The notes under the pieces: model-generated
Seen by the model: the letters and a program-made list of their open reading frames with translations, nothing else
Told to the model about the DNA's origin: nothing
Databases searched by the model: none
DNA from: Channa striata
Taxonomy: Eukaryota; Chordata; Actinopteri; Anabantiformes; Channidae
Length of the DNA stretch: 64,000 nt
NCBI GenBank assembly: GCA_033026295.1
Contig: CM065188.1
Location: forward strand, 15,716,642 to 15,780,641
Direction of reading: 5' to 3'
Made by a program: the position numbers and the translations under genes
Part shown: positions 50,540-63,283 of the stretch, piece by piece
Numbering within the stretch: position 1 is the first letter of the stretch
Layout: each line of letters opens with the position of its first letter

Positions 50540-53500
50540 CAGGAACAGGGTGAAGCTCCAGGGGAGATTCACGTTGGTATTAAAAAAAAAAAGTGCTGCA
50601 CTGGTTTCAGTCCAATAAAAGGAGCGAATGAATCCGACATGATTCAGCCTTTGAAAAGCCAAACACGGGGACTGGGAATCTTCACCAATGTGTAACAGTT
50701 TGTTGTTTTTGTCACTTTAGGCTCCAACAATCCCAAAAAGTTCTGAGAAATCCTGGAGGGACGGACTAATGCTGCCATGGACTGTTTTGCGTGTTGCTGT
50801 TGGTGTGTGATGTAAAGAGCTCCAGGCGCCAAGTCCTGACTGTCAGAGGTGGATCAGTCTCACTCGTGTGGAGGCAGGCTGGCTTCGAAAAGGCCGACGT
50901 GCCGAAAAGACGACAGTCTGCAACCTCGACTTAACAAGACGGCAACTTGTTTTACCATCTGCTAACAAACCAACAACAGAATGTGAAGAATATGAAGAGT
51001 TTCGGAGGCCGGCTGTCCACAGGAGCTCTAAACCAGCGGAGGTGCCGGCACAAGAACGCGCTCAGGTAAATGTACTGACTTTAAATGAGCTTTTTCATTT
51101 CTGACAAGGAAAGCAGCAGCTTTTACTTGAAATATTGTTTCCATTATTGTCTATATGCCCTGTCAAAAAGAGTCAACTTCTACAATATAAGACGCAAAAT
51201 ATCTTTATATCATTAACAACTAAAGTCCAGAAATGATCCATGTCATCATATATTTGTCCATATAACACAACTGTGCTTTGCTTATCAAAGTATTTGATTT
51301 GTGTCACGGCTTCCTGAGAGCAAAGAAGCAGAAGCTTTAAATCGAGTAAGACTGAACAACACCACCAAAGACAACTCACACAAATACTGGATTATTAATG
51401 AACCACCGCAGGCACCGCCACAACCTGTCCTGGCTAAACCCGTACAAACCTCAAACAAACCCACAGTCAATAAAAAAACACTTTTTATCAGAATCAAAGA
51501 ATCAACATTTTATACAGTGGAACTCACACGTCCTGCGTGTTTTTCAAACGGTGCTGGCGCCCACATGTACAGACATTTACAGACATTTACAGACATTTAC
51601 AGACGTTTAAAGACATAAAACTGAACCCTGAACTCTGGACTGCCTGAGTCAGAGCCCGGTCCACGGTGTGTCGTCACGCTGGGCCTTGTTTTTCGAAGGG
51701 TTTTTTCACCGTAACGTCTTTGATCATGACGGGATCCGACTGTAGTAGTAATAACGCTGTGTGTGGTGTGTACCTGTATATAGCAGTGGCAGGCTGGTTC
51801 CCAGGGTCGTAGGTCACTCTGACATGGCCCTGATGTAGCTCCACAGCGATTGGTTCGTTGTCTCCGTTATAGAGCAGGATGCCGTTGTCCTCAGCTGTCG
51901 ACACCTGAGACACACACACACACACAGGAAAACATCAATCAAAGTGTGTGTGTGAACCCGCTGCTGCTGCTCATATCTGCTTTTTGGCGTCCTTAAATGT
52001 CTGTCACTTACACGTCTCTCGTGTGCGTCCTCACCTGCAGACTGATGTTGGCTTGAGGCCAGTTCTTGACGTCTTGAAGCTGCACATACGAATCTCTGTC
52101 CACGAAATTCACGCTGACCAGCTTCTCGCAGCTCTGCCCCTCGAAGCCTGGCAGACACTGACACGCTGCTGCTCCCGCCTTCTCCTCGCAGGAGGCGCCG
52201 TTCTGACATTGAGCCAGCTGGCAGGCGGAAGGTGGAGGAAGGGCCACTTCACAAAACTCGCCGCTGAGCAGGAGAGAGGAGACATCACAGCGAGTCAGAG
52301 AGCGGCTTCATCTGCCGCGCTGATCCCACTACTCACACTGCGGCACATTTCACGTATGCCCACATACGAACGGGAGGAAAACGGCAGTTTAAATTCAGTG
52401 AATGTTTTCCCAGAGGGCTGGCGGGCCCCAGGTTTCCAGGTACAGTGCCCCCTCTGTTCCCAGTGTTCCCAGTATTCCCAAATGTTCCCAGTACCTGTAT
52501 CCCTGCGGACAGACGCAGCTGTAGCCGTCCAGATGGTCGACACACTGAGCTCCATTCTGACAGCGATGATCCACACACTCATTATAATCTATACTGCAAT
52601 CTGGCCCCACCCAACCGGGGATACACACACACCTGCAACATGACACACACACACACACAAAACCTGTGACGTGTGGTGCAGGATTATTGGGGAAGTTTAC
52701 ACAGACCTCAGCAAAAATGAACCTTTGCGTATGTTTATCGGCACGTGTCTATTTTTAATCTCATCTGGAACATGAAGCTCAGGCAGTGATGAAGTGTGTG
52801 TGTGTGTGTGTGTCTCACCTGGGGCCAGTAGCGGTGCTGATGCAGGTGGACTGATGCTGACAGGGATTTCTACCTGGAGAACACACACTGTCCACTTCCT
52901 CACAAAACAGACCTGAGAGTGAAAATGGATGAAAACTTGTTTGATATAATGTTTTTAAAAAACATCCAAGAGGTTTGAACGAATATTGAACGAATTTGAA
53001 AGACATGTTTTTCGTTTATTCAGTTAAACTATTATTTTGTGGATGTAGTAAAATTTTTCTTGTTGCTATTTTCAAGATTTTTCTGTCCAGTTTTATGTTG
53101 AAGACTTTATTTCACTCTCGTTTTGACATTTCATTATCAAGCAACATCCTTGTCCACCGATGTGCCGAGCCCTCGTTGAATAATTACTTCCTGCACTGTT
53201 CTTCTACAAAGGCATTTGTCCCGGTCGTCGTATTATAAAGCAGAATTTTTCGTTTTTATCACCGAACCAGAAATCATACAGCACCTGTGTAACTCGGAGG
53301 ACACAAGCAGGTGTAGTTGCCGACTCCGTCGACACAGGTGGCTCCGTTCTCACAGCCGTGGTCCTGACAGTCGTCCACGTTCACCTCGCAGAAAGTGCCG
53401 TGGAAACCAAATGCACACGCACAACTAGACAAACACAAGCCGTCATTCGAAAAAGAAAAAAATATATATTCAGGGCTTTCAAAAGAACATTTACTGCGCT

Positions 53501-56500
53501 CCAAAATAAAGACTCATTAGTTATCATCCAATTTGGCTTATTAGCACTTAAAGTTGTCAAACACAGCAGGAACGTGTTAGGCTGCGTCTCCCAGCAGGCG
53601 AGGCCCAGAGCAGCTTGTCGGAACACTGAAAACTCTACCTGTCTGTTAAAAACATCTCAAAAAGCTGTGAAAATCCACGTGAAAATCGACGTAGCACCTA
53701 CTGCCTCGACTACTTCAGCCGGTATGTGGCAGGGAGCCTTTGCGTGTCTCACAGCAGCTCAGACTCTGACAGGCCCGAAACCCGTGACCTATTCCCGTTC
53801 CAACGTGATGCATATGTTATCGAGCTCCCGCTGAATGAGCTTACGTGAATAATGAAATAATAACACTCGCTGCACTTCCATCAGCATATCGACACATTAA
53901 AGCGATGGATGAACAAAAAGCCTCTCAGTGCCCGGTGACGACATTCTACTGTGAATTGTAGCTCACGGCCTGTGTATAACGGCTTCACGTAAGTCTTTGA
54001 AGGAGCGTCTTACGACATCAGTTCCCCACATGAGTTCACACGACCTGCCGTAATCAGCCCTCCTGTTCAGACAGGCCTCAGACACGACGCTGCCTTTGTG
54101 AGTGACAGCAGCCAAAACCCACAAATGTGTGAGGTGGAGAAATGTTTGCGGCACGCTGGACAATTTCAAATGTTCATTCAGGGCATTTGGAAGAATGTAG
54201 AGCCGTCCTTCACTAAATTGAAGGTGACAAGAATTCAATCTAACTACCAAAGTCAGGATCAATCAGGGGACCGTGCATATGCAATATTTCATATATTTTT
54301 AAGTCTTTGAGTCGGTCCTACAGTAACTCTGTGTTAAGGTGAATAACATTCTGACAAAACCAAAACTACGGAAAACACAGACGTCCTCACAACCACCTGG
54401 TGGCACTGAATCGCTCAGAATTCTGCCCTGACAGTTTAAACGCGTCCGACAGTAGAGCAGCGCTCGTGTCGCTGTTACCTGAACCCTCTGGTCTGTTCAT
54501 CACTCAGGCAGGTTCCTCCATTGGTGCAGGGATTACTGACGCAGGCATCGACAGGAGTCTCACAGTTTTTACCCTGAGTACACACACAGACACCGAAGAG
54601 AAAGAAGATTTTTGACCAGTGTACGGTAGATGACAAGATCAGATGAGAGACAGATGTGGTTTCAGCCTGACAACGCACACCGGGCCAGATGTTTGAACCA
54701 TTGAGCTGTAGGTGGGTAAAGGCTTTGTTGGGTTTGTGCAGACGACACACACAGAGATCATACCGTGAAGCCAGCCTTGCAGGTACAGGTGTACAGTTGC
54801 GTGTGGTGGACTTGGCAGACGCCCTGGTTCTGACAGGGGGAGGCCACGCAGGGGCTACATTTGGCCTGAACAGACGGATCCACAGGACCTGGTGACGCAC
54901 ATAGAGGCCAGACAGAGACGTAAGGACGGCAGATAAACAACGAAACAAGACGAAAATACAAAGAATGAAACTCACGCATATGATGCGAGATCAACAAACA
55001 CAGATTGAACATTTACTTAAAGCAGAGTAGATTAGAAAACTGCAACAATGTAAGAATATTTGGGATTTAAAAGACATTATAGGTGCAGCATATGACGCGA
55101 CACGACGCTTTATACCGACCCTCAGCTCCACGTCTTCCCCAACCGTGGTTCTTTAATTCAGCGCTGTAGTAAAATCTAACTAACCAGCCTCAGGATTTCG
55201 ATCAGTCGGTTCAACCTTGTCTGTGTCAACCAACTTTTAACATTTAACAGACTGAAATAAGTTTCGGATCAAATAAGAAGCTCCTCAATAAAAGCTTTGA
55301 CCTTTTGAGTCGTTGGAGATTTAATTGTATGCAGGTAATTGTTATCAATTATTAGCTTTGAGTGAAACATACAGCTGTGAATCATCTGCATAAAAGCGAA
55401 ATTACTGTGAATGTGTCTGAGATTATTTTCATACAGCGTCACCAATTTACAGTATATTTTAAGCAACTCAAACATCTCTGAACTATAAAACGTCCTGCTC
55501 CAAAATGTTTACTTTTGAAATAATACACTTTTCAGCTGACGTTTACGTTAAACTCACGCCTGATATTAATCTACATATTCTCAGAAGATCTTTGTCTTCA
55601 GCAAAATTCGATAAGAAGTAATTAAGGCAATTCTCACAGATTTTTACTTGACAGCTCAAGACGCCGTGTGCTGCAGCGTCTTAGACTGTGGCAGGTATGT
55701 AGGAGTGAAAGCAGCCAACACCTGATGAAGGTCACGCAGACTAAAAATACTCCCTTTTATTAAATCACCCTTTGGGAAGCAAAAGGCAGCATGTGGGTGT
55801 TTGTTCTCGTAGATCATTTTGCAGATTAAGTGACAGAATCACACAGGATTAAAATAACCAATTAGCTTAGTATTCATGGCAAATCAGCTACAGGGGCACA
55901 GATGACATCAGTATCACGGCAGCAGTTTTCCAGTGGCATTGTGGGTCGGCCTGACTTAAAAATCACAATTAAAATATTTCCGTTCAGTCGTTTGACTGCT
56001 TGAACGTGAGACTGGAGCTGCAGTTTCACTCGCACTTTGCTGCAGACTCACCCAGACACTGGAACTTGTCGGCAGGCGTGGTGAGCAGCAGCTTGCCCTC
56101 CATGCCGCGGGGGCCGGCACAGCGGGCGATGCCGGGCTCCTTATAGCCGCTCTTCACCCAGTCTGACAGCCAGAGCAGACGGCAGTCGCAGTACAGAGGG
56201 TTGGCGCCAATCGCACTGAGGAAACGAACAGAGGCAAACGAGAAGGAAGGAGGGGAGGACATGATGGGATCAAAATAACCAGGAAATGAAGGCAAACAGA
56301 GAGAAATGTGGTCAAGAGGAAACGGTAAAAGTTATGAAGAACAATGGAGGAAGTAAAAGAGAAAACACAGTCATTTTAGGAGGTCGGATGGACTTGACTT
56401 TGCAGCATATGTTGGTTTTTTTTACTTATCTTGTTAAAATCCTATTTAAAAAAAGGAAAAAAACAAGCGAAACAAAGAGGGAATTAGAAAGGTAAGAATG

Positions 56501-59500
56501 AGGAGAGGTGGGGAAGAAAGAAGCAGCAGGGAGGAGAAGGAAACAGTGTGACGGGTTTTCATGTAGGTGAGATAGTCCACACGGTGGAGCTCTCCAGTGT
56601 GACACACACACACACACACACACCATCGTCGAGCTGTAATGATATTAATTAGGCTGAGGTCGATTCATTGCGCTGATAAAATTATCAGAGACAAACGTGG
56701 GATCAAATTCCCCTCGTCCCCGCACACAGAACAAGGTCAGGGCGTGTCACAGGAGAGCGTGCTCCATTCTCCTCAGCCAATTAAAATCCGTGTGGAGCTG
56801 CTGGGGCGGGAAACGGATCCACCGTCACATTACTGCTTCTGATGGCTTTCTGATGGACTGAGGCCACCACGGAGGCAGGAGAACGTTCCACCAAACACAC
56901 CTGGAGACAAACCTCACGACCAGGGTCCAAATCACAGCGGCTGAAAACCACCGATTTGTAAACGGCCTAAAACGCACAAGGTTTTACTTCCATGTATTTA
57001 TTTCCATTTGCTTTTGTTAGCTCTGTTCTTATTGTGTTTAATTGCATCACATGGCAGAAAAGTTTGATTTCACACGCGGTGAAACTCTTTAGGGGTTTGA
57101 ATTTTCAAGCGCGCCCGTCTTCCTGATAGACTGAGAATCAGCAGGATCTGATTTCTGAGATGACATCACGCTTCCCTCCCTGCTGTCTGCACCTCACGCT
57201 CACATCCTGTGCCCTCCTTCGTTTTATCTTCTCCTCCCTCTTCATCTGAAACCGCCCCTCCACCATCCATCTCCCTTTGCTCCCTCCACACTTACTGTAG
57301 GCCCGTCGCATCGACTCACGCTCGACTGAGGATCATTATACTGTACGCGCACACGGGCCTCAGATCAATCACGCCAAGGAAACGATGAATCTCTCCGGCT
57401 AATTCAATCCGCCCGGCAGCCACTCGAAAACCATTTGCTCTCTGAGAACTGGACTGGAGTCGCCGAGGCAGGCGAATGAACATGCGCACGCACACACACG
57501 CAGGCCTCACCCTGTCGGTGAGGTCAGGCCTCGCTGTTTGGAACATGAACATGTATTTACGCGTGTGCACTACATGCATATTTCAACTCTTACAGGTGAG
57601 ACAGGGAGGTCACGTCGCTGAAGATGCCCTGCTGCAGCTCGGAGATGTCGTTGCCATGGAGAGAGCTGAAAGGCAAACGCAGCGGAGGGTCAATAACGGT
57701 CAAAACGAAAAGTGAGAAAGCACAATGACTCTGACAGGCGGCGAGTATCTCTCCGTCCAGCAACAGATTGTCGGTGTAAAGCGTGCGTTTGAGAGACGAG
57801 CGCTCACAGCAGTCTGAGGGAGCGAAGGCCACTCAGCGCCAGAGGAGGGAGACAGCGCAGGGAGTTGTAGCTGAGGATCCTGGGAAGAGCAGAAAGACAA
57901 CACAAAGACACGGCGTTAAACTCACAGCGTGTGGACACGAAGACTCCACCACCGTCACGTAGGTTTTTACTGAAAACTTATGTTTTTAGAGCTGCCTAAA
58001 TGATTTATTAATGGAACTGAAATTAATTAACAATCCTCATCATGGCTCAACTGTTTACTGAGGAACGTGGTAGATTTTTGTGATTGTGCTGGGATATTTC
58101 AGCACAGCAGCTTCAGTATTTGCATCAGTTATGAAAGTGGCTTGTAATGCAGGTCCGAGCATCACCTGCTCGAACCTGCAGTGGGGAACCAGAACCGTCC
58201 GATGCGGTTCAAACGGCGACACCTGCTGGTCGAAGGTGTAAACGTGCGAAACAAACACACACACAAGTAGTTTTCCTGCTGCCAACATTATTGTCCAAAA
58301 CTGGATTAACTGTAAATACGCCGTGAACGAGCAGAATGAGACGAGCTTCTGCTGAAGCTTGATACTGGGTCTCGTCGTCTCCCGAACACCCGACGTCTGC
58401 TACTGTAAGCCGGGATATTGTCTGATACCAGGGGGACGATCACCTGCTTCACCTCCTCCCACATTAGTTATGCTTTTCTTTTTCGGAGCATTGGACTTTC
58501 CAGCTTTAATCATTCCTTCCTTGTTTTTGCACTGTGCAATAATTATTTTATTCTCATGTGATATTTTTCTGAATAAAACTTTGCAGCAGAACAGGAGGAG
58601 AGTTTAGGAGGTGCTCATTATGCAAATGAGCAAATCTCATTCAGTGTGTTTACATGGTCTTAAGCAACCGGGTCACAATCGGCTTTCACGTCATCTGAAA
58701 GAGGAGCTGGTTTCTGATATCAGGGTGCAGGATTAGGGAAATCTGGTTTCCCCAGGTGGATTTCCTTTGTCCTGTATACACACAACCAGGTTTCTACTCC
58801 CACAACAAAAGGCTGCAAACAGGAACGCGCAGCCGAAAGCAGCGTTTCCTGTCGTTATACAGGAAAAATGTGCGAGGAGAAATCGATGTGGATTTCCAGC
58901 AAGCACGTTTCTTAAGTTCACGTCAGCGCAGCCGGATGTTTTGAAAGTTGAAAGATTTTTGACTCTCCCAGATAAAGACACAAAAATGGTCTCATGTCCT
59001 GCTCCCGTATATTTCCTCGCTCAGATCTGGGAAAGGAATACGTTACCCACAATGCCACTCATTCACTGAGGGTTGGGCTGCCCTCGGCCCCACTGGCCCT
59101 TTCTTTGGTGTGTATTTCACCCTCTTTATGTTCAGATCTCCTTAAACATGCCGACAACGCGCACGCTCCCTTTCTGATTTTTAATGCACTCGTGACCTTT
59201 TTCTCCAGCGCAGTTCCTCGGGGCTTCCTTGACATTTCAGCTGCAGATGCTGTTGGGCCTGGTTTGAATTTTTCATGATGTGGGAAGTGACGAAGGTTTT
59301 CAAAGAAAACTCCAGCATGTTAACACACACCAGGACCACTTTGTTTGTCAGGAGAATTACACTCAGGACGTGAAAACAGCTGTAAAACATCATCTTGGCT
59401 TCGGGTGCGAGATTTCTACAGTGTCCGAAATAGAAACCCACATATCATGGTGAATGAAGAAAAGGCAATGAAAAGCCTGTGTCAGGGGTTAGAATGACCT

Positions 59501-59889
59501 AGTAGCCATGTTTAGTTTGGCTAAAAAGTTGTTTAATATTAATTTGATGTGGATAAGAAGAGATAAAATGAACAAGAACCTATTTTGCAAAGGTTTTCTT
59601 GCAGGACCTGCGAATTTACAAGCGGGCAAACTGCCGGAGTGGAGCTGTACTCGTCAGTCAGAACCGGGCCTCCAACTGACCAACAGACCTACAGAAAAGG
59701 CGTTTGGACGTCTTTGAGACGTTTGTGCTTTCTTTGTACGTTGTAAGTCATTTAGGAAAGTCAGATCAGTCTGCAGGGCTCAGATGCTGTGACGCCTCAG
59801 TCTGGGAATGTGGCAGCTCTCGATAAAACAATTTCACTTCAAGTGTCACGGTTCTTATACACGTTAACATTCATCCGAGGACATTTGTT

Positions 59890-59921
<32 letters not shown>

Positions 59922-62858
59922 GACTCACAGAGTGGTGAGCTGGGTCATGTTGGAGAAGGAGTCGTCGGACAGGGAGCTGATTTTATTGTTGCTCAGATCT
60001 CTGCAGAGGCAAAAGTCAATTCCATCAATACACAGAAACAATACGCCGCAGGAGTCTCAGTGGACACACACACACACACCGATACACAACGACACACGTT
60101 TTTCCAGTGATACGTCCTCGTGTGAGGCGATTATGTGAGAAAGTGTGTCTGTGTGTTTTGACATGAAAATCCAACATGACGTCTATCAAAGAGCTGAGCT
60201 CTGAATCCAGCACACGGCCACAGCTCCCCCTGCTGGAATTCTTCACAAACACAGTGACGGTCATTATTCAAATCCATCCATCCATTATTAAATGTGTTCA
60301 CAGCGGCCGTGCAAATACAGTGAAGAGCGTCTTACACAAGCTGCAGGTACTTGAAGGTGGCCAGCTCCTTAGGAACACTGGTGAACTGGTTACCATCCAG
60401 GTACCTGAGAGCACGAGACAGAGACATGGATATGGATAAATACATCTGTGATTAATGAAGGACATATTTTGTAGTCTTCAGCCTGTGATACTGTCGGTAT
60501 TCAACAAAGTCCACGTGGTTTGTTTAGAGCTTCTTTTTGCACTGAAGTACGAAGCAGCATTAATACTAAACTGAAGATGTGGGAAATGATTTATGTTCAC
60601 GGAGTTTGCGGACTCACAGTTCGGTCATGTTGCGGGGGAGCCCCTTGGGCAGAGACTGCAGGTGTTTGTTGCTGCAGCGGACCACCGTGTCCACACAGGT
60701 GCACTGGCTGGGACACTGCGGCCCTGGAGCACAGCTGCCGTCCTCCAGCACTGAGCCTGGACAGACAGACAGACAGACACGGGGGCTCAGCTTACATTCA
60801 CTTTTTCTTCGGTCCACAGGTAGATTTGCGTTAAAATTTCTGCACGGGTCGCACCATCCTCGCAGCGGAAGTCGGGCACTGCCACGTCCTGCAGCGGGAT
60901 TTCTCGGAGGAACGCGGGACTCTGGCAGCGAGGATTCCCCGTCACGATCCGCCTGCTGCGAAGCCAGGCTCCGAACCAAGACAGGCGGCAGTCGCAGTTA
61001 AAAGGGTTGGCCAAAAGGTTCCTGATGAGGAGCAGGAGACAAGGAGGATGAAACAGACCCAACAGGGACCCTCTGTGTGTGTGTGTGTGTGTGTGTGTCA
61101 CTAACAGCGTGGACAGGTTGGGCAGAGTGTCGAAGGCCCCCGGCAGGATGGTGCTCAGCTGGTTGTCGTACAGGGAGAGCAGCCGGACATTGGTCAGACC
61201 TGTGAAGCTGCTGTTGTGGATGCAGCTGATCCGGTTGTTCCTCAGCATCCTGAAAACACACACAGATTTACGTACATGCGACAACAAAGGCGCGACTTTT
61301 CAGCCACTTTTCAGCTTCATCAGAGAAACTCCAACACACTGTGGCCGTGGAAACAACAGGTGAAAAAAAATCCCACTGCATCTGTAATTTAGAGGATGAG
61401 GAGGAAGCTGAAGCTTCTTCTTCTTCTTCAGGAGCCCACAACAATCCACAAGTGCGAAGCAAAGTGCAGGTAAATGAATATGATTTCTGTTCATAGGAAG
61501 CAGGAAGGGACGTAAGAACAAGCTAATGCAGATCCACCGTCTGTCCTGTTTTTTTGTGTCTGAGATAGACACTGACTCAAAGCACTAAAGAAGCAGAGAA
61601 AGTGAAGTTCATGGTTTAAAGACTATATATATGATTATTAGTTTGGGCAAATACTCTGAGGGAATAATATTAAAAATGAAAATTGGCAGAATTTCCTACA
61701 TAGTATCGAAATATGAATCTGTCTCTGCTTTAGTGCACAAGAAGGTTTGCACATACAGGGAATTAGACTCTGGTTTCAGCAGCAATAACGAGGAAGTTTT
61801 ACACAGACACAGAAGCAGCTGGATCGTTACATGCGTCTGTGACCACGTACTGTGTTCAGGGTGACGGGTGCCGGACTCACAGCGAGAGTTGGTGTGTGCA
61901 GTTGTTCTGTATCCGATAATTAAATAGGTACATTAATAAGTGACTTAATGATATTTGAGTGTTCAATTGTGGTTGTACAGTGTCATAATGATATTGAATT
62001 TATGAGTATTTATGATAATCCACAACATTCATTGTTGGTGTGAATGACGCCAGTGTTGGATCGGATTGTTCTGTAGAGCTGAGCAGCGGCACTGAGGTGG
62101 TCCGCAGTGATTTCTCTGGTGTTTGTGTTTGGGTCCGATCAGTTGTGGTGGAGCAAAGAGATAAAACGATGAAAACCAGGCCGCTGTCCAGATACTTCCG
62201 GACTTCCTGTCACCTCCATCTAAAAGCAACCGGGGGAGCGCGAGGGGAACTCACAGCATGCGTAGTCCCTCCATGCCTTTGAACATGCTCCCTCTGACAG
62301 ACTCCAGGTGATTGGCCGTCAGGTGGAGCTCCACCACCGAGGAGGCCTTGAACGCCCCGTCTTCGATCTCGGAGACCTTGTTGTTGCTCAAGTTACTGGA
62401 AACAAGGAGAAAAAACCCAAATAACCGTCCACTACAGTTTTCACACGTCGAGCCCACAGTTAGAGGAAAAAGCGCTTTCAGCACAAAGGCCGAAGATTAA
62501 GACGAGCGCGTGTGTGTCACTGCTGACGTTTTGTGAGCGACCTACATTTTCTTGAGCTGGGACAGGCCCTTGAAGGCTCCCGTGGCCTCCAGCACTGAGA
62601 TGTCGTTGTTGTTGAGACGCCTGGGAGGATCACACATAGCAGACATGGGGAAGAAAGACAGCATTAGCAGGAGACGGCGTGCAGTGAGAGTGTGCGTCCA
62701 TGCGACGTGAGGACGCCCGTGACGTGGCTGTGCACACGTTCTTAAGTCTTAGGGAGACCCGGAGGACACTGATGAAGACCTGGGACTGAGATCATTATGG
62801 AGGCTGCATTTTGTGGTGCTGCTGAACTGAACGCACCATCTGACTGCAGGCCTGTGCG

Positions 62859-62901
<43 letters not shown>

Positions 62902-63050
62902 TCACAGCTCTTCCGTGGAGGGAGGCAGGTGCTCGGGGAACTTGGTGAGGCGGAGGTTGGAGCAGTCGACAACATTAGCCTCACAGCGACATTTAGCCGG
63001 ACACACCGGCTTGCTGTTACACTCATAGCTCAGACGTCTGTCTTCCGTGC

Positions 63051-63140
<90 letters not shown>

Positions 63141-63208
63141 CAGGAAGAGACAGATGGACCAGTGTGAGTCAAACTGATGCCGACAGCTCCAGAGGTGTCG
63201 AGCTTTTC

Positions 63209-63283
<75 letters not shown>

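Larger units (their letters stand above)
49289..51773 (-). other. slit1 intron inside the laminin G domain
   Basis: About 2.5 kb. Holds (GT)n tracts at 49647-49678 and 50507-50537 and four copies of the 10-bp unit ACATTTACAG near 51566-51610. No other gene is seen. Confidence 0.8.
57880..59928 (-). other. slit1 intron inside LRR domain 4
   Basis: About 2.05 kb. Contains an octamer-type ATGCAAAT in a palindrome (58612-58632) and a (GT)n abutting the upstream donor. No gene is seen. Confidence 0.8.

Noticed and set aside
51948..52643. 231-codon + strand ORF
   Set aside because: Antisense shadow of slit1 EGF5/EGF6 exons, which are supported by splice sites and homology.
63210..63282. CRISPR-like repeat array
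   Set aside because: The 4-bp units have no spacers; simple tetranucleotide microsatellite in a vertebrate intron.
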